Assembly: GCF_900105455.1 (NCBI RefSeq)
Contig: NZ_FNSF01000003.1
Coordinates: forward strand, 186,001-250,000
Length of the DNA stretch: 64,000 nt
Origin: Tenacibaculum sp. MAR_2009_124
Lineage (GTDB): Bacteria > Bacteroidota > Bacteroidia > Flavobacteriales > Flavobacteriaceae
Direction of reading: 5' to 3'
Position 1 is the stretch's first letter, and each line of letters begins with the position of its first letter. The notes below the pieces were generated by a model. The model did not search any database, was not told the DNA's origin, and saw nothing but the letters and a program-made list of their open reading frames with translations. The translations under genes and the position numbers were made by a program. This document shows positions 19,919-27,647 of this stretch, piece after piece.

Positions 19919-19978
19919 AAACCATTTGTGTGTTATTAGGTTATAGTGTTTACAAAAATTCAATTTACTACAAATACA

Positions 19979-20004
19979 TAAAGCTGCAAAAAATTGCAGC
20001 TTTA
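19979..20004. terminator. bidirectional terminator between the hyu operon and the RiPP exporter
   Basis: TAAAGCTGCAA and TTGCAGCTTTA are perfect 11-bp arms around an AAAA loop. The hairpin lies between two convergent genes and can end both transcripts. Confidence 0.8.
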
Positions 20005-20039
20005 TTAGTAGTATAAATCTAAGTTCGGGGAGATTATTA

Positions 20040-22289
20040 TTAATCTCCAAGTTCCAATTGATTCTTAATAAGGTTATAATAGTACCCCTTATTTGAAACC
20101 AATTTTTCATGTTTTCCTTGTTCTACAATTTCCCCCTTGTTAAGCACCAAAATATTATCGGCGTTTTTTACAGTAGAAAGTCTATGAGCGATTACCACGA
20201 CCGTTCTACCCTTAAAAAATTCTTCTAAATTGTTATATATTTTTTTCTCATTTTCGGCATCTAAAGCACTCGTTGCTTCATCAAGAAAAATAAAGCTCGG
20301 GTTTTTATAAACCGCTCTTGCTATTAGAATTCGTTGTTTCTGTCCCCCACTCAACTGTAATCCTGAATTACCAATTTTAGTATTATACCTCATCGGTAGC
20401 TGATCAATAAATTCAGAAGCACAAGAAATTTCACAGGCTTTCTCCAATCGATCATAATCAATATTTTCTTCAGAGAATGTAATGTTCTCAGCTACTGATC
20501 CACTAAAAATATTTCCATCTTGTAATACTATTCCACATTGTTTTCTCCATGTTGCTGGAATAATATCATTCATATCAATAGTATCCATAGAGATTGCATT
20601 CGCATTTACCGAATAAAACGATAATAACAGTTTCAGTAATGTTGTTTTTCCGCTACCACTTGCTCCAACGATAGCAGTTACCGTGTTCTTTTTGATATCG
20701 AAGCTAATATCATTAAGAATCGTTGGGCTAAACTTTCCTGGATATTTAAATGATAGATCCTTAATATGTATATCAGAAATACTTTTCTTTGAAAGGTCTA
20801 TGTTTTTATCTTCATTTTCTTGTTTTGTTGTGTAGATATCATTGATCCTGTCATTAGATAATTTAGCATCTTGAGTATCCTTAACAAAACTTATAATATT
20901 GTTCATAGGCCCTGTTAGTTGTCCAATTACATAAGAGATACTTATGAGAACTCCTAAAGTAATTTGACTTTCAATAATAAAATAGGCACATACACCAATA
21001 GCAACAATTTCTTTTATTTTGGTTAAAACATTAACACCTATTAATTGATAGGTGTTTAAATATAAAGAGCGTAGTTCAATATCATTTAACCTTTTTTGAA
21101 TGTCTGTAATTTTATTAACTACATTTTTTTGAGCATTATTCACCTTGATTTCAGGCATATTCATAATAAACTCATAAATATGATTGCTGTTTTCAGATTG
21201 CTTTAAAAACATGGCATATTCTAGAACAGCTCTCTTTTTTAGAAATAGAAACACCCAAATAAAAGATGCAACGCTCAAAACGAAATAGGACGCAAAAACA
21301 ACAGTATTATAATACAGTAAAATGCTTCCGAATATGAGTATATTTAAGGTACTGATGATTAATTCAGGCCCTTTCCATGTCATATATGTTTGTATTTTAT
21401 TTTGATCGTTAATTCGTTGTAAGGTTTCTGTATTGAGTCTCGTATCAAAATAACTAACAGGTAATTTTATCAATTTAAATAACAGGTTTTCTTTTAAGTT
21501 AACACTTAAAGAAAAATTGAATTTTGTTAAAATTAACCTGCTAAAAAAGTCTGAAATAAAATAGGATATAAACAAAACAACTTGCGACAATAGAAAGAAA
21601 TAAACCATATTCATATTGTTCGACATTACTCCTTCATCAATGATCTTTTGAAAAATAAAAGGAATTGACCAATTTGCAATAAGGCTAATAACTAGCAAGA
21701 TAATTGCTATCCCATACTTTACTTTGTTTTTAACTAAAAACGACTTTACGTAAGTAATTATCGGACTGTCTAATGGTTTTATTATAGTATTTCCTTTATT
21801 TTCAATGACAACGTCATCAAATTTTTCAGTTGGTTGTAAAACTATTGCAATTCCTTTATCATTTGCTCCTTTCCATTCATTTTCGAAAGATTCCTTATCA
21901 ACCTTAACTTTTCCATACGCGGGATCTGCTAAATGAAAAGTAGTTTCTCCATTGCTTTGTTTAGCTTTATCATAAACTAAAAAGTGATCTTGCTTCCAAT
22001 ATAATATTACAGGAAACGGTATTGTTGTCAATTCTTCGGATGTTACCTTTATAACACTGGCTGAAAACCCCATTTTTTCCGATGCATCAATAATATCATT
22101 GATGGAAACACCGTTTCTTGTAAATTCGAAATACCCTTTTATATGGTTTAAATTTGCCTTTTTTCCAAAATAATTAACCATCATACACATACAAGCTGCA
22201 GCGCAATCAGTACTGGTTAACTGATAGAAAAAAGGAAGATTTTTACTTCTATTATACGGCCTCTTTAATAATGTCTGTAATTTTAGCAT
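20040..22289 (-). CDS. peptidase-containing ABC exporter (C39 family) of RiPP locus
   Basis: The ATG at 22289 (MLKLQTLLKRPYNRSKN) is preferred over a frame reaching 22385, which lies deep in the upstream gene. The 749-residue protein has three parts. The N-terminal C39 peptidase has the triad Cys29 (STDCAAAC), His101 (DHFLVYD) and Asp121 (LADPAYG). The ABC transmembrane region has about six helices (roughly 180-460). The ATPase has Walker A GASGSGKTT and signature LSGGQKQR. Such proteins cleave leaders after Gly-Gly and export the core. It overlaps the radical SAM gene by 38 bases and matches the GG leaders of the nearby precursors. Confidence 0.92.
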   Translation of the reverse strand: MLKLQTLLKRPYNRSKNLPFFYQLTSTDCAAACMCMMVNYFGKKANLNHIKGYFEFTRNGVSINDIIDASEKMGFSASVIKVTSEELTTIPFPVILYWKQDHFLVYDKAKQSNGETTFHLADPAYGKVKVDKESFENEWKGANDKGIAIVLQPTEKFDDVVIENKGNTIIKPLDSPIITYVKSFLVKNKVKYGIAIILLVISLIANWSIPFIFQKIIDEGVMSNNMNMVYFFLLSQVVLFISYFISDFFSRLILTKFNFSLSVNLKENLLFKLIKLPVSYFDTRLNTETLQRINDQNKIQTYMTWKGPELIISTLNILIFGSILLYYNTVVFASYFVLSVASFIWVFLFLKKRAVLEYAMFLKQSENSNHIYEFIMNMPEIKVNNAQKNVVNKITDIQKRLNDIELRSLYLNTYQLIGVNVLTKIKEIVAIGVCAYFIIESQITLGVLISISYVIGQLTGPMNNIISFVKDTQDAKLSNDRINDIYTTKQENEDKNIDLSKKSISDIHIKDLSFKYPGKFSPTILNDISFDIKKNTVTAIVGASGSGKTTLLKLLLSFYSVNANAISMDTIDMNDIIPATWRKQCGIVLQDGNIFSGSVAENITFSEENIDYDRLEKACEISCASEFIDQLPMRYNTKIGNSGLQLSGGQKQRILIARAVYKNPSFIFLDEATSALDAENEKKIYNNLEEFFKGRTVVVIAHRLSTVKNADNILVLNKGEIVEQGKHEKLVSNKGYYYNLIKNQLELGD

Positions 22290-23565
22290 AAATAACTTTG
22301 TCTTTTTGAGTTTCATCAAATGCATATACGCAATATCCTTCCTCATTTTCAAGGTTTTCCATAGCATGCTGACTACAACCTCCATTACATAATGGCATAA
22401 TCCTGCAGCTTAAACATGGTTTATTGTGAAGCTTTGATTTCATTCTCTTTTCAACATAGCCATCATCCCATATTAACTCACCTTCACTATCAATAAATCC
22501 ATTTCGGCTCTCCTTATTAAAGTCTCTCGCTGTACATTTATATAAATCTCCATTATAATTAATTACAGCACTATTTCTTTTATCGGCATAACAAGAATTC
22601 AACACATTATTTGCAGAGAAGGTACCTGTAACGTTAAAACCTTTACTCTTTATAATTTCCATGTTCTGATTTAAAATAATGTCAATATCATCTACAGCGT
22701 CATCTTGCCAAACTCTATGGTAATCGACAATTAAATTCTTCTTAATATATTTTAAATCGACGTCAGAAAAATCATCGATAATTTTAAAAGTATCTCTTAA
22801 GTTCTTGCTTGTATAATTAATTCTTAATCGAACGTGAAATCCATTCCTAATAAGCAATTTAATATTGTTCACAATTTCGAAATAAGACCCTTTGGTTTTC
22901 GAAACAAAACGTACTTTATCATGTTCTTCTCTGTAACCGTCTAATGTTATTTGTAAATTACATGATAAATTTTTACCATGAAAATAATCAACAAAGTCCT
23001 GGTTTATCAAATATCCGTTCGATGTAAAATTGATTCCGAATTCTTTATCGTAGTTAGCACCTTCTTCAGCTAAATGATCAATAATAGGAATTACATTTTT
23101 TTTGAAGTATAGTAATGGTTCTCCTCCAAAAAAACCAACATGAAAATACTTTATGCTTTCATCTTGAAGCTTCTTAGTAATAAACTTATTCACTTTTATT
23201 ACCATAGTACTCTTCAATCTTGAAGCTTTGATATGATCTTCATAACAATACCAACATTTAAAATTACAATTCATTGTTGGATTAATGGTCAGCTGAAACA
23301 TTGCTTCTTGCTCATCAACTTTTGTTGCCACCTCTCTTACCTTTTCAACTTCATTAACATCATTTTCAATTAAAAATTTGTTCTCATTCAAATACTTATA
23401 AAATGAAGGATGAATAGTTTCAAGTTCATCAATGCCCTCGTTTTTTCCAGCAATAAGAAGCTCTTTTAAATCATTTTCTAAAAAAATAACTTTGTCTTCA
23501 AATGCATTGTATAATGCAAACTGATCATTGTAAGGGATTATAGAATTAAATTGACTGTATTTCAT
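22252..23565 (-). CDS. radical SAM/SPASM peptide maturase
   Basis: This 437-residue enzyme has the radical SAM cluster C100-x3-C104-x2-C107 (MNCNFKCWYCYED), the GGEP motif (residues 147-150) and a C-terminal SPASM region with seven cysteines (C325, C344, C384, C387, C393, C397, C412) for auxiliary iron-sulfur clusters. It resembles the Bacteroidota maturases that act on GG-leader precursors. The residues before about 90 look like a peptide-recognition domain. It overlaps the exporter and lies downstream of three GG precursors on the same strand. Its modification (thioether, C-C or C-O link) is not readable. Confidence 0.9.
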   Translation of the reverse strand: MKYSQFNSIIPYNDQFALYNAFEDKVIFLENDLKELLIAGKNEGIDELETIHPSFYKYLNENKFLIENDVNEVEKVREVATKVDEQEAMFQLTINPTMNCNFKCWYCYEDHIKASRLKSTMVIKVNKFITKKLQDESIKYFHVGFFGGEPLLYFKKNVIPIIDHLAEEGANYDKEFGINFTSNGYLINQDFVDYFHGKNLSCNLQITLDGYREEHDKVRFVSKTKGSYFEIVNNIKLLIRNGFHVRLRINYTSKNLRDTFKIIDDFSDVDLKYIKKNLIVDYHRVWQDDAVDDIDIILNQNMEIIKSKGFNVTGTFSANNVLNSCYADKRNSAVINYNGDLYKCTARDFNKESRNGFIDSEGELIWDDGYVEKRMKSKLHNKPCLSCRIMPLCNGGCSQHAMENLENEEGYCVYAFDETQKDKVIYAKITDIIKEAV

Positions 23566-23769
23566 AATTTACTAGTTTATAAAGTGATGTTATTTTTCGA
23601 AACACCTTTTCTGTGTTGTAAAAAACAACCATCATAATAGTTGAAAATAAAGACCATAGTTCTCCTTATTAAAGAAACCTGATTAGATTCCTAAAACAAT
23701 TGGTTGTTAAAAAAATTGATCTTTTTGATTTTTATAATAGAAACACTGTAAACAGAAATAGGGTATAAT

Positions 23770-23804
23770 ACTATTTACGAATAAAACTTTCGCATACAAA
23801 TAGT
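23770..23804 (-). repeat. dispersed 35-bp palindromic repeat, copy A
   Basis: The ends ACTATTT and AAATAGT are inverted. The reverse complement of the 35-bp element agrees with copy C (34568-34602) at 32 of 35 positions by direct comparison. It lies in the gap between the precursor genes and the radical SAM gene. Confidence 0.7.
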
Positions 23805-23897
23805 TTCTTTTTATATTCTTCTACGTTAAAAAAAGAAATCGTAGCGAGGCTATGCTCTATTTTTTTGCCTTGAATAATGAAAAAATAATTCAATTCG

Positions 23898-23931
23898 CTT
23901 ATACGAAACTTTCACACTCAAATAGTATAAG
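23898..23931 (-). repeat. dispersed palindromic repeat, degenerate copy B
   Basis: In the minus orientation it reads ACTATTTG, two variable bases, then TGTGAAAGTTT as in copies A and C, but its right end differs. The outer ends CTTATA and TATAAG form their own dyad. Confidence 0.5.
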
Positions 23932-24079
23932 AACAATTACAATTGCTAGCGTTTTTGTTTAAAATTGATTAATATTGCCCCTCATTTCTCAAGTTGCTTT
24001 AATAGCACCTTTTGAAAGTTTCTAATCTTTTCAAAGTTTAAAATCAAATTATTTTTGATAATAAAATTTTGATATTTCT

Positions 24080-24108
24080 AAGGAGGTATGCCTTTATCAT
24101 ATCTCCTT
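24080..24108 (-). promoter_or_regulatory. precursor-associated stem-loop 3
   Basis: This is the third copy of a stem with an 11-base loop found after each GG-precursor stop codon. On the minus-strand RNA, AAGGAGATA faces TACCTCCTT with one A-C mismatch. The minus-strand loop TGATAAAGGCA matches the other copies closely. No U run follows, so it is not a classical terminator. Confidence 0.55.
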
Positions 24109-24117
24109 GTTTATTTT

Positions 24118-24324
24118 TTAATTAATATTCTGACCGCATCCTGCAACTGCGTTGCATCCAACATTCGTAAAGCAACCACATTTCTCCGTTCGATTATGGT
24201 CAAGTTCTACATTATTCATTCCTCCTGTAGAAGAAAGTAGTGCCATTGAAAACCCTCCTTGTAATTTATCATTTGAAATTTCTAAACTCTCAAATTTTGC
24301 CAAATCAAATTGCTTATTTTTCAT
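24118..24324 (-). CDS. double-glycine RiPP precursor peptide 1
   Basis: The ATG at 24324 (MKNKQFDLAKFESLE) matches the starts of the two paralogues; a longer frame from 24363 adds a non-conserved extension. The 68-residue peptide has a leader of about 24 residues ending LQGG, then a 44-residue core rich in Ser, Thr, Gly and Asn with four cysteines (KCGCFTNVGCNAVAGCG). It is the most divergent of the three copies, with extra Cys and fewer Ser/Thr residues near the end. The leader fits cleavage by the C39 exporter; the core is a likely substrate of the radical SAM maturase, perhaps also of the dehydratase. Confidence 0.85.
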   Translation of the reverse strand: MKNKQFDLAKFESLEISNDKLQGGFSMALLSSTGGMNNVELDHNRTEKCGCFTNVGCNAVAGCGQNIN

Positions 24325-24348
24325 AATTAAAATTTTAAAGGTTAAACA

Positions 24349-24379
24349 TATGGAGATATGCATTTATCATACCTCCATA
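24349..24379 (-). promoter_or_regulatory. precursor-associated stem-loop 2
   Basis: On the minus-strand RNA, TATGGAGGTA pairs with TATCTCCATA around an 11-base loop, TGATAAATGCA; one pair is G-U. It lies between precursor 2 and precursor 1 without a following U run. Confidence 0.6.
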
Positions 24380-24402
24380 ATAAAACTGCACAGAAACTTT
24401 AA

Positions 24403-24615
24403 CTAGGCAGAAATAGTATCGGCGCTACCACCACATCCTGCAACTAAGTTACATCCAGTATTGGTACTACCACAGTTTTTTGCAAGGTTAAGATCAACTC
24501 TTATATTACTTACTCCTCCTGTAGAAGAAAGTGCTGTTGAAAACCCTCCTTGTAATGTATCGTTTGAAGTTTCTAAACTCTCAAATTTTGCTAAGTCAAA
24601 TTGCTTATTTTTCAT
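24403..24615 (-). CDS. double-glycine RiPP precursor peptide 2
   Basis: This 70-residue peptide starts MKNKQFDLAKFESLE and has its Gly-Gly at residues 23-24 (TLQGG). The 46-residue core begins FSTALSSTGG and contains the cysteine block NCGSTNTGCNLVAGCGG, with spacing C-x6-C-x5-C. Ser and Thr residues lie close to each Cys, which would suit both lanthionine and radical SAM thioether chemistry. The leader shares its FDLAKFE segment with the other copies, probably the recognition element. It is the middle gene of three tandem paralogues. Confidence 0.88.
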   Translation of the reverse strand: MKNKQFDLAKFESLETSNDTLQGGFSTALSSTGGVSNIRVDLNLAKNCGSTNTGCNLVAGCGGSADTISA

Positions 24616-24644
24616 AATTAAAATTTTAAATAGTTATTTAATTG

Positions 24645-24675
24645 TATGGAGATACGCCTTTATCATATCTCCATA
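24645..24675 (-). promoter_or_regulatory. precursor-associated stem-loop 1
   Basis: TATGGAGATA and TATCTCCATA are perfect 10-bp arms around an 11-base loop (TGATAAAGGCG on the minus strand). The stem-loop lies between precursor 3 and precursor 2 and lacks a U tract. Confidence 0.6.
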
Positions 24676-24696
24676 TTTTATTTTATCACTTATCTA

Positions 24697-24906
24697 TTAA
24701 GCAATAGTTTTATCTTTACTTCCACCACATCCTGCAACTAAGTTACATCCAGAGTTAGTAGAACCACAATTTCTTGCTAAGTTAATATCAAGCTCAATAT
24801 TGCTAATTCCTCCAGTAGAAGAAAGTGCTGGAGAGAATCCCCCTTTTAAAGTATCGTTTGATGTTTCTAAACTCTCAAATTTCGCTAAATCAAATTGTTT
24901 TTTCAT
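24697..24906 (-). CDS. double-glycine RiPP precursor peptide 3
   Basis: This 69-residue peptide begins MKKQFDLAKFESLE, has Gly-Gly in TLKGG, and has a core starting FSPALSSTGG with NCGSTNSGCNLVAGCGG near its end. It differs from precursor 2 mainly at conservative positions and in its last six residues (SKDKTIA versus SADTISA). It is first in the transcriptional order of the three precursors. A perfect 18-bp palindrome (24936-24953) lies 30 bases before its start and is the best candidate operator of the group. Confidence 0.88.
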   Translation of the reverse strand: MKKQFDLAKFESLETSNDTLKGGFSPALSSTGGISNIELDINLARNCGSTNSGCNLVAGCGGSKDKTIA

Positions 24907-24935
24907 GATTGATATTTTTAAAAAAATTAATAATT

Positions 24936-24953
24936 AAAGAAGTATACTTCTTT
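24936..24953. promoter_or_regulatory. 18-bp perfect palindrome before the precursor genes
   Basis: AAAGAAGTATACTTCTTT is a perfect palindrome centred about 38 bases upstream of the first precursor ATG. Its position and symmetry suit an operator for a dimeric regulator. It is not followed by a T run on the transcribed strand. Confidence 0.5.
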
Positions 24954-25028
24954 TCTTTTGTTGCAACTTAAAGACTTCAAACCGTTTACATGCGCACTAT
25001 AAACACTTGTAGTCTATTTTTTTTATAG

Positions 25029-27398
25029 TTAAATTCTATTTTTTTCGTCTTTATTCCCCACATTTCGATTCGTTTTTCTAACCTTACTACTACCAAAATT
25101 ATAGTTCAGTGAAAACTTTAAATACTGTGTATCATAATAACCTCGATAAATGGCATCAGTATTATTTCTAGTACTTAAATTGTTGAAATTGTATTCTCTG
25201 AAAATATTATTTGCAGCAAGCGACACTTGTAACTTATCACTAATATTATATTTTGCAAATGCGTTAAGAAAATACTGTTCATAGTTATAAATAAGCTCAT
25301 TAGATGTATTTGGAAATCGATAGGTAAAATCAAATCCAACCACCCATTTCTTTTCTTTTCCTAACATAAAATGGTTAGTTGTTTTTAGGACTGCTCCTAT
25401 ACCAGTGATTGACCTTGGGGTGATTGGATAGATTTTAGATGTTGACTCATTATAATACAGTTGTAATGTGTTAGAACTTTGCCACCATTTTTTCTTGTTG
25501 TATAAATAGTTTGCCCAAATTCCAATATCATAATTATCAAAATAGTTTAACCTTGTAATTGACTGTGTTAAATTACTATTGTCCAATACAGCTACTTGTC
25601 CAGAGTTGTTTTCTACATATGAAAAATATACAGCGGTACTTAATGCACTCTTGTAAATATGACTTAATATTACTTGAGATGAGATTGCTGGTAACAAATT
25701 TGGGTTTCCTTCTGAATAAGAAAATGGACTCGTATAAATTCTGAATGGATTTAACGCATTAAATACTGGCCTATGAATTCTTTTAGAATAATCTAATGAG
25801 AAATTATGATGCTGACTTGGTTTATAGTTAATGTATAATGTTGGAAAAAAGTTAACGTAATCATTTCTTACTTCACTATTCAGAATTTTTTCTTGAGCTA
25901 AGGTTTGTGTGCGTTCCATTCTTACCCCCGTTTGAAAGCTCCATTCCGTAAGCCCAAACGTATTGCTAAAAGATGTATATAAAGCCTGAATATCTTCTTT
26001 ATAACTGAACTTTGTCTGCTGATCAAAATCCACAACTCCCGTTATTAACACATCGTTATTCGTTTTAGAGAAAGTAACTTTTCCTCCGAAATTTAACATC
26101 CCTTTTTTTAATGCATAATCTACATCTACCTTCGAAGAGAAATTCGAAATATTCTGATTTGACCTATTCCCTATTCTGGTTTCTTCATCTAAAATATTAC
26201 CTCCAGTTTGATTGGGTGTAGAAACAACATTACTATTCTGACTTAACTCATAGTCGAAATAATCGAAATCAATATTTATAGTTTTTTTAGGCGTAACATT
26301 AACAACAGAGTGAAAGTTAAAACTATTAAAATCCTTATCCCCATCTTCTTGTCCTGAGGTTTCTATTTGTAATATTCCAGTATTTAATCCTGATTCAGGC
26401 ACAGAAATATTTCCAGTATTTGATGAATTGGGCGTATTAAAACTTCCTGTATATTGTGCTCCAAAAAGCCAATTGGAATTTACTCGATATTCAGATGACA
26501 AGTTCGCTGTCCACAGGTCAGTTTCATATTTGTAGTTTGTCTCCTGATTCCACTGATTATCCGGATAATAAATAATATTACTTTCCTCTCCTCTAGTTTC
26601 TCCATTTCTCTTGGTCAAATTAGCTGTTAAAAACAACTTCTTTTTGTTATAGTTAAAAGATCCGCTATATGCCGAAACACTATGATAACCTTGTCTATAT
26701 GAAGCCGAAATATTACTATTCCAGAATTCAATATCTTTCTTTTTTAAAATCACATTAATCAAAGCAATATTCCCATTAGCTTCATACTTCGCAGGAGGTG
26801 TATTAATTATTTCAATACTATCAATGTCTGACGATTTCATTGACCTTAAAAAACTCATTAAAGCGTCTCCTCGCAATTTAGAATCTCTTCCATTTATTAA
26901 TACAATAACTCCTTCTTTTCCAAAAACTTGTATCCCGTCATCCTGAGCAATTACACTCGGTGTGAAATTTAATAGCTCTGTTACATTTCCATTAGCCTTA
27001 CCAATTAAACTATTTTTCACATCAAAAATTACTCGGTCAGTTGCTCTTTTAAAAACCTTTGTGTTTGAGGCTACATTAATTTCTTTAAGCTTCTCGCTGT
27101 TTTCCTTTAGCACTACTTTTTCCAAGATAGTCTTGTCCTTTAACTCAACTTTTCTTTCCCATTTTTCATAACCCAAAAAACTAACAACAAACACATAAGC
27201 ACCCTTTTCGGCAATAATTTCATATTTTCCTTTTTCGTTTGATACTGTACCCTTAATAATTTTTCCGTTTCTTTGTAAAATAATATCGGCGAACTCAATC
27301 GGTTGATTTTTATGATCAACCACCTCCCCCACATAAGTGACTTGAGAATACGTAAAAGTTGTTAAAAGTATACAGATGTAGAAAAACAATTTTTTCAT
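25029..27398 (-). CDS. outer membrane beta-barrel receptor (TonB-receptor-like, OMP_b-brl_3 type)
   Basis: This 789-residue protein starts with a signal peptide (MKKLFFYICILLTTFTYSQ), followed by a carboxypeptidase-regulatory-like domain (about 20-110, with FLGYEKWERKVEL). A plug-like region comes next (INGRDSKLRGDALMSFLRS, SIEIINTPPAKYEANG, LINVILKK), then a C-terminal barrel of the outer-membrane beta-barrel family. It lies between the precursor genes and the dehydratase genes. It could take up or export the mature peptide or act in self-recognition; this is inference from position. Confidence 0.82.
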   Translation of the reverse strand: MKKLFFYICILLTTFTYSQVTYVGEVVDHKNQPIEFADIILQRNGKIIKGTVSNEKGKYEIIAEKGAYVFVVSFLGYEKWERKVELKDKTILEKVVLKENSEKLKEINVASNTKVFKRATDRVIFDVKNSLIGKANGNVTELLNFTPSVIAQDDGIQVFGKEGVIVLINGRDSKLRGDALMSFLRSMKSSDIDSIEIINTPPAKYEANGNIALINVILKKKDIEFWNSNISASYRQGYHSVSAYSGSFNYNKKKLFLTANLTKRNGETRGEESNIIYYPDNQWNQETNYKYETDLWTANLSSEYRVNSNWLFGAQYTGSFNTPNSSNTGNISVPESGLNTGILQIETSGQEDGDKDFNSFNFHSVVNVTPKKTINIDFDYFDYELSQNSNVVSTPNQTGGNILDEETRIGNRSNQNISNFSSKVDVDYALKKGMLNFGGKVTFSKTNNDVLITGVVDFDQQTKFSYKEDIQALYTSFSNTFGLTEWSFQTGVRMERTQTLAQEKILNSEVRNDYVNFFPTLYINYKPSQHHNFSLDYSKRIHRPVFNALNPFRIYTSPFSYSEGNPNLLPAISSQVILSHIYKSALSTAVYFSYVENNSGQVAVLDNSNLTQSITRLNYFDNYDIGIWANYLYNKKKWWQSSNTLQLYYNESTSKIYPITPRSITGIGAVLKTTNHFMLGKEKKWVVGFDFTYRFPNTSNELIYNYEQYFLNAFAKYNISDKLQVSLAANNIFREYNFNNLSTRNNTDAIYRGYYDTQYLKFSLNYNFGSSKVRKTNRNVGNKDEKNRI

Positions 27399-27647
27399 TT
27401 TTCAGGGTTTGTTTATTGTTATTTTGTTTTGTGTTTTTGTTTAACCAAACTGAACAATTATCTTCCAGTTCGTTTACAACAAAGTAAAAGGATCATTCAG
27501 AAACTCACAAAGTAAGGTAGTCTACATTCAGAAATAACGACCCTCAATACATGAATCAAGACACCTAAAAAACTGACTCATAGACACTAAAATCAATTCA
27601 ACTGATTTATAAACTAATTGAACAACTTTAGCTATTCCGAGTAAAGA

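Larger units (their letters stand above)
23566..24117. other. 552-bp gap between precursor genes and the radical SAM gene
   Basis: I found no gene here on either strand. It holds two copies of a dispersed palindromic repeat (23770-23804 and 23898-23931), a conserved stem-loop next to the last precursor gene (24080-24108) and several short AT-rich dyads. No exact TAnnTTTG box was found for the radical SAM gene. Confidence 0.5.

Noticed and set aside
24152..24406. Plus-strand frames of 79-84 codons across the precursor genes
   Set aside because: They are antisense to the three clearly conserved precursor genes and end up similar to each other only because the precursors are paralogous.
24080..24675. 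Intrinsic terminators between precursor genes
   Set aside because: The stem-loops lack a following U run on the minus strand, so simple termination is unlikely.
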